In this document: piece by piece, positions 44,699-53,525 of the stretch | Numbering within the stretch: the first letter of the stretch is position 1 | Layout of the letters: every line of letters begins with the position of its first letter | Assembly (NCBI GenBank): GCA_015063795.1 | Contig: SVTL01000008.1 | Location: forward strand, 27,469 to 91,468 | Length of the DNA stretch: 64,000 nt | Direction of reading: 5' to 3' | Origin: Oscillospiraceae bacterium | Lineage (GTDB): Bacteria; Bacillota; Clostridia; Oscillospirales; CAG-272 | Notes under the pieces: model-generated | What the model saw: the letters and a program-made list of their open reading frames with translations, nothing else | What the model was told of the DNA's origin: nothing | Databases searched by the model: none | Program-made: the position numbers and the translations under genes

Positions 44699-45238
44699 TT
44701 ACGCTTCAAAATACATCGCGCGGCTGCCTCCGATGAAGCGCGGTCTGGTGCGCGCCGCGATCACAAGCGCCTCGCCGATGCGGTCGTTTTCCAGTCTCAC
44801 AGGCACCGCCACACGCTTCAGATGCATACCGATCAGCGTGCGTCCGATGTCCAGCCCGGCATCGGCGGCGATGGTCTCCACCGCCATGGGCGAGGAAAAA
44901 GCCTTATAAGCGGCGGTGGCAAAGGAGCCGCCCGCCTTGGGCTGGGGAATCACATTCACCGCCTCGGCCATGGGCAGAGCCTCGCGCTCAACGATGATGG
45001 CGCGGTTGAGATGCTCGCAGCACTGCGCCGCCAGCCAGATCCCCTTGGCCTTGGCCGCCTCGTACACGCCGTCAAACAGTGCCTGCGCCACATCGGGGCT
45101 GGAGGCCGTGCCGATCTTTTCGCCGCAGACCTCGCTCGTCGAGCAGCCCACCACCAGGATCTGACCGCTCGTCAGTCCCGCCTTGTCTATGATCTCCTCC
45201 GCGGCCGCAAAAGCCGCCTTTCTGATCTCTTCAAACAT
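44699..45238 (-). CDS. TIGR01440/UPF0340 (YwlG) family protein
   Basis: 179 aa, the full family length. LVVGCSTSEVCGEKIGTASSPDVAQALFDG and LAAQCCEHLNRAIIVERE are the hallmark segments of the YwlG/TIGR01440 family, which is confined mainly to Firmicutes and has no proven function. The fold is predicted as alpha/beta and the protein cytoplasmic. GAGGTGATACC precedes ATG and a good promoter lies about 80 bases upstream. It probably shares a transcript with radC, which starts 12 bases after its stop codon. Confidence 0.9.
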   Translation of the reverse strand: MFEEIRKAAFAAAEEIIDKAGLTSGQILVVGCSTSEVCGEKIGTASSPDVAQALFDGVYEAAKAKGIWLAAQCCEHLNRAIIVEREALPMAEAVNVIPQPKAGGSFATAAYKAFSSPMAVETIAADAGLDIGRTLIGMHLKRVAVPVRLENDRIGEALVIAARTRPRFIGGSRAMYFEA

Positions 45239-45318
45239 GGTATCACCTCAAAACATTCGTATTGCCCTCTGCACCGTCATCTTCCGAGACGGCTCGGCAT
45301 TTTTTCTGTATCCTTATT

Positions 45319-45347
45319 ATCATACCGCACTTGTGAGAAAATTGCAA
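45319..45347 (-). promoter_or_regulatory. Promoter of the YwlG-radC unit
   Basis: Minus strand TTGCAA, 17 bases, TATGAT. Confidence 0.75.
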
Positions 45348-45379
45348 GAGGAAAGATGAGAGAAAATTCTGCCTTTTTC

Positions 45380-45408
45380 TTGAATTTTTTCCGCATTTGC
45401 GGTACAAT
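45380..45408 (+). promoter_or_regulatory. Promoter of the 232-aa gene
   Basis: TTGAAT, 17 bases, TACAAT, 44 bases before the start codon and divergent from the YwlG promoter. Confidence 0.82.
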
Positions 45409-45451
45409 GAACAAAAGAACGCACAAGCGGGGAAAAAGGAGGGAAAGGATC

Positions 45452-46150
45452 ATGCCGTCCATCGGGACCTACAACGAAAAAACACTCCATGCCGAGCTGA
45501 AAAAGCAGCTCTGCCCCGACGAAGCCTGCCACGAGATCCGCATCGGACGCTTTGTGGCCGACCTTTTTGAAAACGGCCGCGTGACCGAGATCCAGACCCG
45601 CTCCTTTTTCCGCATGAAACACAAGCTCGCCGCCTTTCTGGCCGATGAGGAGCGCATCCCCAACGGCGTCCGCATCGTCTACCCCGCCGTCCGCAAAAAG
45701 CGCATTTTCTGGGTGTCGGACAGCGGCGAGGTGACCGGCGGCCGTCTGTCTCCGAAAAGCTGGGGCGAGCAGGACATCCTCCGCGAGCTCTATTCCCTCC
45801 GTCCTCTGCTGCTCCACCCCCGCCTGACCATCGAGATCGTGATGACCGATGTGGAGGAGTACCGCCGTCTCGACGGCTGGAGCGCCGACGGCAAAAAGGG
45901 CTCCAACCGCATCGACCGCATTCCGAAGGCCTTCGGCGAGACCATCCCGCTCTCGTCCCCGTCCGACTATCTGGCGCTGCTTCCGCCAAAGCTGCCCGAG
46001 CGCTTCACCCGCACCGAATACACAAGGGCCTCGCGCTTCACGCGAAAGTCTGCCGCCTATGCCTTCGCGGTGCTGACGGCTGTCGGCGCGCTTCTTCCCG
46101 ACGGCAAGGAGGGGCGCAAGGTCTATTACCGCCGCACCGCGAGCGAATGA
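45452..46150 (+). CDS. Conserved hypothetical protein, possible PD-(D/E)XK nuclease-like, 232 aa
   Basis: The track frame of 739 aa is a run-on; ATG 45452 follows GGAGGGAAAGGATC and a good promoter. The N-terminal half has an E...D-x(8-10)-EIQT arrangement (KTLHAELKK...RIGRFVADLFENGRVTEIQTRSF) with the spacing of restriction-endonuclease-like folds, where the usual Lys is replaced. The middle carries KRIFWVSDSGEVTGGRLSPKSW and the C-terminal third reads as a winged-helix (FTRKSAAYAFAVLTAVGALL). A DNA-binding or nucleic-acid processing role is inferred only from this pattern. Confidence 0.72.
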   Translation: MPSIGTYNEKTLHAELKKQLCPDEACHEIRIGRFVADLFENGRVTEIQTRSFFRMKHKLAAFLADEERIPNGVRIVYPAVRKKRIFWVSDSGEVTGGRLSPKSWGEQDILRELYSLRPLLLHPRLTIEIVMTDVEEYRRLDGWSADGKKGSNRIDRIPKAFGETIPLSSPSDYLALLPPKLPERFTRTEYTRASRFTRKSAAYAFAVLTAVGALLPDGKEGRKVYYRRTASE

Positions 46151-46164
46151 TGCCTCCGCACCCC

Positions 46165-46640
46165 TTCCCACATTCGGCGAAGCCGAATCTATCGCGCCGA
46201 ACGAAGTGAGGCATATCACGTCCGCGAAGCAGACCAGCCCGCATAGCGGGCTATTCATGCGCCGCAGGCGCAATTCATGAACGAGGTTCAATTCATGAAA
46301 TCATCGATTTCAATTCATGCCGCAAAGCGGCTATTCGCTTTCCTTTCACGGCGGAAGTAAACCCCCGCCCTACGGCTTCTCACGTCGGCGGAGCCGACAT
46401 ATCACGTTGGCGAAGCCAACATATCACACCGCGAAGCGGTATATCGCGTTCGGGCTCAGCCCGAACATATCGCAGCCCGCGAAGCGGGCTTTTCTATCCC
46501 CTCACCCGACTGCGTCGGGAGCTCCCCTTTCAAAAAGGGGAGCCTTACGTTCGGCAAGCGGTTCTGTGCGCCTGCGGGGGAATTTCGCTTTTGCAAACAC
46601 GGCGATCAGCAAGCCCCCGCCCTACGGTTTCTCACGTCCG
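46165..46640. repeat. Large mixed repeat region
   Basis: Nearly 500 gene-free bases. Linker hairpins with ATATCAC and AATTCATG linkers on one side (TTCGGCGAAGCCGAA, GCGCCGCAGGCGC, GAACGAGGTTC, GTCGGCGGAGCCGAC, GTTGGCGAAGCCAAC, ACCGCGAAGCGGT, GTTCGGGCTCAGCCCGAAC). Two AACCCCCGCCCTACGG-type elements and a GGGAGCTCCCC...GGGGAGCC hairpin complete it. Confidence 0.85.
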
Positions 46641-46666
46641 CGGAGCACAACATCCCCCAAGCACGC

Positions 46667-46703
46667 AAAAGAGCCGATACGGTCAAAACCGTATCGGCTC
46701 TCT
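46667..46703 (-). terminator. Terminator of the SLH protein gene
   Basis: A 14-bp perfect stem AGAGCCGATACGGT / ACCGTATCGGCTCT followed by TTTT on the minus strand, 36 bases after the stop. Confidence 0.92.
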
Positions 46704-46738
46704 GTTGTTTTTCGTTACAAGACCACTGTTTGATCCGC

Positions 46739-49700
46739 TCAGCTTGCGGCAGGGGTCTTGTTCAGCACCAGCGGAAGGGGCTGATAGGTCGTGATGCCGT
46801 CAGGCGTCTGGAGACGGACGATCACATGGGTGTAAGAATTGAGCGAAGCGATGCTGCCCAAAGAAGCGTTCTGCGCATAGGTCAAAACGGTGATGCCGGA
46901 AGCCTTGATTGCAGCAGCGGCATAGCCGGTGTTGAAGTCGGCAACAACGGCACTGTCTGCCAGGTAGTAAGACAGCTTGGCGACCTGAGGCGCCTGATGC
47001 TGCAAATAGACATTACCGTCAGCAGAAGCGAAGGTGAAGGGCAGCTTGTCGGCGGCAAAGCCGTTACCGGCCGCCGTGGACGTACGAGTGAGCACCACGG
47101 GCTGATATCTCATGCCGGCTGTATCCTCCAGCATCACGACCACATAGTTATAAGAAGCAACCGTGACCGTGGAGAGAAGAGGAATGTCAACAGACTGAGA
47201 GGTAACAGCAGGCTGATTCTTATAAGCCGCATTGGCATAGGCAGTCAGGAAACCGTCAACCGTGGGCGTTGCAGAGGAGGTGCTGTAATAGAAATGAAGC
47301 TTGCCGGTCACCGAGGCAGTGCCGGTTACGCGATCGTAACCGTTATAGCTGGTCCAGAAGGGGCCGGACACAAAGCCATTGGTGGAAGAGACGGTATTGA
47401 CCGAAACAACCACAGGCGTGTAGCGGTTTCCGGCAGCATCCACGATCTGAAGGACCACATAGGAATAGGCGGTGCGCTCGGCAGGCGTCTTCATGAAGGC
47501 CATCTGAGAACCCAGCGACGAGATCGACTGGCTGCTCTTCAGCACCGCCGCACCGTAAAGACCGCTGTAATCCGCTGCCGCAGGAACGGAGGACAGCGTG
47601 GTGTAATACCAGTACAGCGTACCGGTGGTTGCAGGCGTGAAGGTCACCGAATCGGTGGTTCCGTTATACAGCGAATACACGGGAGCAGCGGTGAAGCCGG
47701 TGCCGGAGACAGAGGCCGAAGAGCGGGCCAGAACCACGGGATCATACTTCATCACACCGGTCGTATCCTTCAGGCGGATGACCACATAGGCATAACTGCC
47801 GGCGGCAGTGTCCGAGCAAAGGGCATTGTTGGTCAGAGGCGCATTGGCCGCTGCGCTCAGAACACCCTTGGCATTATAAGTTGTCATGCTGTAAAGGTTG
47901 TCAAATTCCGTCGAGGAGGGCTTGGCGGGGTTGCTGGTGTAATAATATTCCACATAACCCGTGACAGAAGGCGTGCCGTTCAGGTAGTCAAAGTTGTTGG
48001 ACTTGGACAGCGTCGGAGCAACGGTAAAGCCGTTGGTGGAGCCGACCGACTGGGTCTTGGTGATCAGAACCGGCGCGGTGTAGGAATTGGTAACACCGTT
48101 GGAGTAGCCGATGAAGGCCACGATGTAGGGATACTGGTAGACCGCGCTGTAGGACTTCAGCGGGAAGCTCTTGGCGGAATAGGCCGTGGTCGTATCCGTG
48201 CCTCTGATCGTGCTGTCGGAGTTCACCCAAGCAGTGAAGGCGGCATCGCCCGTGGTGGGAACGGTGCTCAGGGTGGTGTAGTACCAATACAGCGTACCCG
48301 AGATCAGAGGCGTTGCGGAGATGTATTCGGTGTTGTTGGACATGGAGAAGACAGGCGCTGCCGAGAAGGTGGTTCCGGTAGAGGCACCGCCGTTGCGGAC
48401 GATCAGCTGGGGAGCCATCGTCGTTCCGTCGGAGGGAACAAGCATCACAGCCACATACGCATAGCCGCCGACGGAGGCCGTGGGCTTCAGATAGGCATTG
48501 GACAGAGGCGAGCCGGCATAAGCGGACACGCTGCCCAGATAGGATGATGCTGCGGCGGTGCTGTAACCGGTCCAGAAGCTGTCCACGGTCAGAGTGGTGT
48601 ATGCGTTGGTGTAGTAGTAATAGATGGTACCGCCCTTGGCCGGCGTACCGTTCAGGTAATCATAGGTGCCGGAGGAGGTGACGGTGAAGGCCGTGGCAGC
48701 GGAAGCACCGTTGCGGGCAACCACCTGAGGAAGCCCATCGGTACCGACCAACAGAACCACGTAAGAATAGCCGGAGACATTGGCGGCAGGCTTGAGCTGC
48801 GCATTGTTCAGAGGCATGCCGGCATAAGCACTGACCTGACCGGTGTAAGCACTGGTGTTATAGCCGGACCAGAACTGCGACGAGTTGGTGAGAACCGTTC
48901 CCACATTGGTGTAGTAATAGTAGAGAGTACCGCTCTCCGTCGGCGTACCGTTCAGGTAATCATAGGTGCCGGTGGTGGTCACGGTGTAGGCACGGGGGAC
49001 GGATGACAATTCGGCATTGCGGGTGATGACAACAGGCGTGGTGTAGGTGCCGTTGCTGTAGTAGATGGCCAGCACCACATAGTTGTAATTGCCGACCGAG
49101 GCGATGGCCTTCAGGCTCTGGTTGATGGCCGTGCCGGCGGTGGCGGCAACCGTACCGACCAGGGCGTAAGACGAGGTCTGACCCATGGTGTTGAAGATGT
49201 TGACAAACTGGGTGGCCGTTGAGGGAACAGTGGCGGAATCGGAATAGTAGTAGTAGATCGTACCGGTGACCGAGGGCGTGCCGGTCAGGTAGTCATAGCC
49301 GGCAGAGATATTGGAGGTCACGCGGGGCGCCACCGAGAAGCCGGCAACAACCGAAGCAACAGCGTTGCGGTCGATGACCACAGGCGTGCAGTGGCCGGCG
49401 GTGGTGGTGATCATCACAGCCACATAACGGTAGTTCATGGCGTTGTAGTTCACCAGAAGCTGGCTGTTGATGGTGCCGTCCTTGGAAACGGCGAAGTAGG
49501 ACTTGACCGTGGAAGCAGTGTTCTGGTAAGTGGTCAGATAGTCCTCACCCGAGGCGGGAGCAACGGCGGTGTTGGTGTAGTACCAATACAGCGTGCCGTT
49601 GACATTGGACTTGCCGTTCAGCCACTCATAGCTGCCGACGGTGGAGACGGTGGGCGTGTTGGTAAAGCCGGTGGTGGCGGACTGGGGATAGACCGTTCCG

Positions 49701-50797
49701 GCAAGCGTGGCGGACAGACCGCTCTTGATGGTATATTTCTCAGGCATGATCTTGGACTGGAAGTCCTTGGCGTTGACGGTCAGCTTCTTCAGCTCACCGT
49801 TGCCCGAAACACCGCAGGCGGCGGCATTGACGACCATTTCCTCAATGACGGCATCCTTTTCGAGATCGGCACCGGCCTTCTGCTCCAGCGTGAGCAGCTC
49901 GATGACGGTGTCGCCCTCCAGATAGACGGTGGATTCGGTCTCGGAGGTGACGGTCACCTCGTTCACATCACAGTCGGTAAGGATAACCGACTCGCCGCTG
50001 CGCACGATCAGCTCGCCGCGGATCTTACAGTCGTCGAAGGTGACGCGGCCGTACTTGCCGATGCCCTCGGAAACGAGGATGCGGCCGTACAGCGTGGCGT
50101 TGCGGATGGTGACGCCGCTCTTGGTGACGACAGCGTTCTCATCGGAGGCGCCGTTGTCCAGACCGTTGGAGGAGGCGTTGAACACCGAGCCGGCGGCACG
50201 GTAAAGAATGGTAAGAGCCTCGGCGCGGTTCAGCGTGCGCTTGGGACCGAAGCTTCCGTCCTCGTAACCGCCGAACAGACCGGCCTCAGCCGCCTGCAGC
50301 ACATAGTTACGGTAGGTGGAATTGATGGAGGTATAGTCGGTGAATTTGGAGGTGGAGGCCTTCTCGTCCTCGGGCAGATCCAGGTAACGGACCAGCAGGG
50401 AGGCGGCCTCTTCACGTGTCAGCTTGATGTCGGGATTGAACTTGCTGCCGTAGGAGAGCAGGTAGCCCTGAGCGGCGGCCTTGCGCACATGGGGATAGTA
50501 CCAGGCGTCGGACTTGACGTCGCTGTAGCTGGTGGCGGTTTCGGCGGTGAGACCGAAGGTCGCGTTCAGCATCTTGACAAATTCAGCACGGGTGACGTCA
50601 TTGCCCGGGCGGAAGGTTCCGTCGGTATAGCCGTTGATGACACTCTTGCCGACCATGTACTCAATGGCGTCGTCCGCCCAATTCCAGACCGAGGTCACAT
50701 CGGGGAAGGACCCTGCGGCGGAGGAGCCGGCGGCAAACGCGAGAGCCATAGCCAGAATGAGGGCAAAGCTGATCAGAAAAATGCGAAGTTTTTTCAT
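46739..50797 (-). CDS. SLH-domain surface protein with nine tandem beta domains, 1352 aa
   Basis: Start MKKLRIFLISFALILAMALAFAAG at 50797 is a signal peptide; the track's earlier start is in the promoter. Three SLH domains follow (FPDVTSVWNWADDAIEYMVG, YSDVKSDAWYYPHVRKAAA, YTSINSTYRNYVLQAAEAGL; about residues 30-210), which bind pyruvylated wall polymers. Residues about 230-370 look like a right-handed beta-helix (VTIRNATLYGRILVSEG). The remaining 980 residues are nine repeats of about 100-118 aa, each opening F.V.P...YDYLNGTP..GT.YYYYT and ending Y.YV...PVV..R. It is probably an S-layer or adhesin component. Single gene with strong terminator. Confidence 0.88.
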   Translation of the reverse strand: MKKLRIFLISFALILAMALAFAAGSSAAGSFPDVTSVWNWADDAIEYMVGKSVINGYTDGTFRPGNDVTRAEFVKMLNATFGLTAETATSYSDVKSDAWYYPHVRKAAAQGYLLSYGSKFNPDIKLTREEAASLLVRYLDLPEDEKASTSKFTDYTSINSTYRNYVLQAAEAGLFGGYEDGSFGPKRTLNRAEALTILYRAAGSVFNASSNGLDNGASDENAVVTKSGVTIRNATLYGRILVSEGIGKYGRVTFDDCKIRGELIVRSGESVILTDCDVNEVTVTSETESTVYLEGDTVIELLTLEQKAGADLEKDAVIEEMVVNAAACGVSGNGELKKLTVNAKDFQSKIMPEKYTIKSGLSATLAGTVYPQSATTGFTNTPTVSTVGSYEWLNGKSNVNGTLYWYYTNTAVAPASGEDYLTTYQNTASTVKSYFAVSKDGTINSQLLVNYNAMNYRYVAVMITTTAGHCTPVVIDRNAVASVVAGFSVAPRVTSNISAGYDYLTGTPSVTGTIYYYYSDSATVPSTATQFVNIFNTMGQTSSYALVGTVAATAGTAINQSLKAIASVGNYNYVVLAIYYSNGTYTTPVVITRNAELSSVPRAYTVTTTGTYDYLNGTPTESGTLYYYYTNVGTVLTNSSQFWSGYNTSAYTGQVSAYAGMPLNNAQLKPAANVSGYSYVVLLVGTDGLPQVVARNGASAATAFTVTSSGTYDYLNGTPAKGGTIYYYYTNAYTTLTVDSFWTGYSTAAASSYLGSVSAYAGSPLSNAYLKPTASVGGYAYVAVMLVPSDGTTMAPQLIVRNGGASTGTTFSAAPVFSMSNNTEYISATPLISGTLYWYYTTLSTVPTTGDAAFTAWVNSDSTIRGTDTTTAYSAKSFPLKSYSAVYQYPYIVAFIGYSNGVTNSYTAPVLITKTQSVGSTNGFTVAPTLSKSNNFDYLNGTPSVTGYVEYYYTSNPAKPSSTEFDNLYSMTTYNAKGVLSAAANAPLTNNALCSDTAAGSYAYVVIRLKDTTGVMKYDPVVLARSSASVSGTGFTAAPVYSLYNGTTDSVTFTPATTGTLYWYYTTLSSVPAAADYSGLYGAAVLKSSQSISSLGSQMAFMKTPAERTAYSYVVLQIVDAAGNRYTPVVVSVNTVSSTNGFVSGPFWTSYNGYDRVTGTASVTGKLHFYYSTSSATPTVDGFLTAYANAAYKNQPAVTSQSVDIPLLSTVTVASYNYVVVMLEDTAGMRYQPVVLTRTSTAAGNGFAADKLPFTFASADGNVYLQHQAPQVAKLSYYLADSAVVADFNTGYAAAAIKASGITVLTYAQNASLGSIASLNSYTHVIVRLQTPDGITTYQPLPLVLNKTPAAS

Positions 50798-50873
50798 GGT
50801 TTGATTCACGCCTTTCTCGTTTTTTTCACTTGCGTTTTGTTTTTCTTTTTGAACGGATATGTATTCGGAGTCC

Positions 50874-50904
50874 ATTATATCATATATTTATGAACACAAA
50901 TCAA
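50874..50904 (-). promoter_or_regulatory. Probable promoter of the SLH protein gene
   Basis: Minus strand TATAAT preceded at 19 bases by TTGATT within a very AT-rich stretch; the spacer is a little long. The rest of 50905-51100 shows no gene or clear signal. Confidence 0.6.
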
Positions 50905-51100
50905 ATTTTTCAATAATTATATGTGACCGAAAGTGAGACGGCCTCCGAAAACTCTCCCTGACAGCAGACGGTTAGACGGCAGCCAAGGGGAAAAGGTTTC
51001 ATCGAAAAGGTATGTCTTTCAAAAGCATCATAAAATGCAATCTAAAAAAATCATTTTTTAAACATCGCCAAGCATTCCCCGTGGATCAAATCGTTTTTTC

Positions 51101-51130
51101 AAAAAAAGCGAGGAATCCCTCGCTTTTTCT
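51101..51130 (-). terminator. Terminator of the Fic gene
   Basis: AAAAAGCGAGG, short loop, CCTCGCTTTTTTT on the minus strand, 12 bases after the stop codon; T-rich in both directions. Confidence 0.9.
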
Positions 51131-51141
51131 CCTTTGTGGAG

Positions 51142-52311
51142 TTAGTTTTTGATGATTTCGGTTCCTTTTTGCAATATTTCCAAATACTCTCGAAAAACAA
51201 AGGTTTTATACCTCTTTTTTTCAGGCGTTTTGTCGAATAAGATTCCCATCCCGCAAAAAGCATCCACCACGGAACTGGCGGTCGGCAACGAAACCTTCAG
51301 CATATCGGCTACTTCTTTTTTTGTTACAATCGGCTTTTCAAACAACAGATTCAAAAGAACGCTATCATTATTGTTTGCCTTATCATTTCGCAACAGCAGT
51401 TCGGAATATTTGCTTTGCAATGCAATAATTTGCTTAGCGGAATCGGTAGCCTCATCCGAAACCGATGCTACCCCACGTAGAAAAAACTTGATCCAGCTTT
51501 CCCAATCTCCACGAACTCTTACCGCCATCAATCGATCATAGTATTCCAATCGATTCTGTTTAAAATAATAACTAAGGTACAGCAAAGGTTGTGACAGAAT
51601 TTTCTGCTGGCAAAGCCAAAAGGTTATCAACAGCCGCCCCATTCGGCCGTTCCCATCCAAAAAGGGATGGATTGACTCAAACTGTGCATGGATCAAAGCA
51701 ATTTTTATTAAAGCAGGAAGATCGTCATCCTCATATAAATAATCCTCCAAATCATACAAGGCTTTTTCCATGTCTTCCACAGTTGGCGGAATGAATGTGG
51801 CCGTTTCCAATGTACATCCCTGAGGACCGATCCAGTTTTGAGACTTCCGGAACTCTCCCGGGCTTTTGTCAAATCCTCGCACATCCTTCAACAATACTTT
51901 GTGAATGTTCCGAATCAATCGGAGACTCAACGGAAGCTCGCTAAGATTCGCCAGTCCCCAATTAATCGCATTTACATAATTGACAACTTCGACCACCTCA
52001 TTATAAGAATGATCGTTCGTTTCGCTTTCTGATGTATTTAAAACATCAACAAGAGAAGCCTGTGTGCCCTCTATCTGGGCGCTCAAAACCGCCTCTTTTT
52101 TCACATACATCGCCACAAACAACTCGGGATTCGGTAAAATCTCGGTGATCCCGTCCAATCGTCCCAGCTTACGATCGGCCAGTGAAAGCAATTTTTGCAT
52201 TTCACTATCAATCTTAATCGGAGGGTTTGGCGGAAGTTTAGCCGGAACAAAGGAAGAATAGCCTCTTGTTGTATTCATCATAATACCCGCTCGATTGGAT
52301 TCCAACTTCAT
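51142..52311 (-). CDS. Fic-domain protein adenylyltransferase
   Basis: 389 aa. Fic proteins transfer AMP (or another nucleotide) to target proteins. The catalytic motif HPFLDGNGRMGR starts near residue 215, with His215 as general base. An N-terminal Fic_N region carries the autoinhibitory helix SAQIEGT (about 77-83), whose Glu81 blocks ATP binding, i.e. a class II self-inhibited Fic. The C-terminal 100 residues form a winged-helix (VTKKEVADMLKVSLPTASSVVDAF). Base composition is far more AT-rich than neighbours, which suggests recent transfer. It has its own promoter and terminator. Confidence 0.93.
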   Translation of the reverse strand: MKLESNRAGIMMNTTRGYSSFVPAKLPPNPPIKIDSEMQKLLSLADRKLGRLDGITEILPNPELFVAMYVKKEAVLSAQIEGTQASLVDVLNTSESETNDHSYNEVVEVVNYVNAINWGLANLSELPLSLRLIRNIHKVLLKDVRGFDKSPGEFRKSQNWIGPQGCTLETATFIPPTVEDMEKALYDLEDYLYEDDDLPALIKIALIHAQFESIHPFLDGNGRMGRLLITFWLCQQKILSQPLLYLSYYFKQNRLEYYDRLMAVRVRGDWESWIKFFLRGVASVSDEATDSAKQIIALQSKYSELLLRNDKANNNDSVLLNLLFEKPIVTKKEVADMLKVSLPTASSVVDAFCGMGILFDKTPEKKRYKTFVFREYLEILQKGTEIIKN

Positions 52312-52414
52312 TGATTCTCACTCTCCTATTCTATGTATGCCCTAAATTGATATGCATTGTTTGTAATGAAAGTTTCTTTGCATTAAAACGATCAAATTCA
52401 TTTTAACTAAAAAA

Positions 52415-52442
52415 ATTATATCATTTTTTTCTTTAAAGTCAA
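52415..52442 (-). promoter_or_regulatory. Promoter of the Fic gene
   Basis: Minus strand TTGACT, 16 bases, TATAAT, about 105 bases before the start codon. Confidence 0.75.
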
Positions 52443-52599
52443 CCCCTCGGCAAATTATTATCGTATTTTTTACTAAGGTCCCCTGCGCCGCTACGAAATA
52501 AAACACATACCCTTTTGAATCAAACATTCCGTCTACAATCACTTCGCCACCGCAAGCAAAAAGTCTTCCTTTATATATATGTATATCAAATTGCATGAA

Positions 52600-52770
52600 T
52601 ATGTCCGCCTCCCGGAGGTAAGGCCGTCTTGCTTCTGCCGTATTGCGGCGCATGGCGCCGCTGAGACGTATATACTGTTGAGTGGCCTTGCCCCTCAAAC
52701 TCCCCACCAAAGGGACTTTTTGAAAAAAGTCCCTTTGGAATCCCCAAAAACGTTCAAAAAAGCAAGCGAA
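52600..52770. repeat. Repeat remnants between Fic and rplM
   Basis: GGAGGTAAGGCCGTCTTGCTT resembles the GCGGTCGTCTTGCTCC element of 35051. It is followed by the palindrome AAAGGGACTTTTTGAAAAAAGTCCCTTT and GAATCCCCAAAAACGTTC shared with other palindromic blocks. I see no gene between the Fic start and rplM. Confidence 0.65.
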
Positions 52771-52942
52771 GCGCCACTTTTTGCGTTGGCGTTACCGTCA
52801 GACGCTCCGCTTTGCCCCATTTTCTTTTTTAATTTTTTCGTCGCAGGCTGTGAGCATACGTGAGAATACAAGAGAAAACAAAAGAAAACGAGAGATTCAA
52901 CCGCAGCGGATAAAGTTTTTCGGAATTTTTGTGAAAAAGTGC

Positions 52943-52971
52943 TTGACAAGGAGGGAAAGGAATGCTATAAT
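52943..52971 (+). promoter_or_regulatory. Consensus promoter of rplM-rpsI
   Basis: TTGACA, 17 bases, TATAAT: a perfect sigma-A promoter about 98 bases upstream of rplM. Confidence 0.93.
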
Positions 52972-52982
52972 GTTAACCTGCA

Positions 52983-53016
52983 CGGCTCCTTTCATGTCCC
53001 CGTCATGAAAAAGCCG
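52983..53016 (+). promoter_or_regulatory. Candidate ribosomal-protein leader hairpin
   Basis: CGGCT-CC-TTTCATG / CATGAAA-A-AGCCG around TCCCCG in the rplM leader. Firmicute rplM mRNAs often carry an L13-binding leader for feedback control; this hairpin is in the right place but I cannot match it to that family by eye. Confidence 0.5.
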
Positions 53017-53068
53017 CCGAAAAACGCAAAAAAATAAAAATATATCATACATTCGGAGGAATTCATCC

Positions 53069-53500
53069 ATGTCCACTTTTATGGCAAAAAAAGAAACCAT
53101 TGAGCGCAAGTGGTATGTCATCGATGCCGCCAACAAGCCCCTGGGTAAGACGGCTGCCAAGGCTGCCATGATCCTGCGCGGCAAGCACAAGCCCGAGTTC
53201 ACCCCCCATGTTGACTGCGGCGATTTCGTAATCATCGTCAACGCAGGCAAGGCTGTCCTGACCGGCAGAAAGCTGGATCAGAAGTTCTATCGTCATCATT
53301 CCGGTTACATCGGCGGTCTGAAGGAAGTGTCCTACCGTCAGCTGATGAGCACCAAGCCCGAGTTCGCTATGCAGCTGGCCGTGAAGGGAATGCTCCCCCA
53401 CAACAAGATCGGCGACAAGTCCATCACCAGACTCAAGGTCTACGCAGGCGAGAGCCACAATCAGCAGGCTCAGCAGCCCGTCGCCTTCGACGCGGAATAA
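53069..53500 (+). CDS. rplM: 50S ribosomal protein L13
   Basis: 143 aa. L13 is an early-assembly large-subunit protein. RKWYVIDAANKPLGKTAAKAAMILRGKHKPEFTPHVDCGDFV and the signature KMLPHNK-type segment (VKGMLPHNKIGDKSITRLKVYAGESH) are unmistakable. GGAGGAATTCATCC precedes the first ATG; a second ATG four codons later (MAKKETIERK) is possible. It forms an operon with rpsI, 25 bases downstream, as in most Firmicutes. Behind a perfect promoter and a structured leader. Confidence 0.97.
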   Translation: MSTFMAKKETIERKWYVIDAANKPLGKTAAKAAMILRGKHKPEFTPHVDCGDFVIIVNAGKAVLTGRKLDQKFYRHHSGYIGGLKEVSYRQLMSTKPEFAMQLAVKGMLPHNKIGDKSITRLKVYAGESHNQQAQQPVAFDAE

Positions 53501-53525
53501 ATCGATAGAAAGGAATTAGAAAACC

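Noticed and set aside
43931-46150. 739-aa frame starting in the hairpin array
   Set aside because: The first 500 codons are antisense to radC and the YwlG gene; only the last 232 codons, after a promoter and ribosome binding site, are credible.
52342-52596. 84-aa AT-rich frame (MQFDIHIYKG...) upstream of Fic
   Set aside because: It has a GGGAGG upstream but overlaps the Fic promoter, has no recognisable domain and runs through DNA that looks intergenic; might be a decayed gene.
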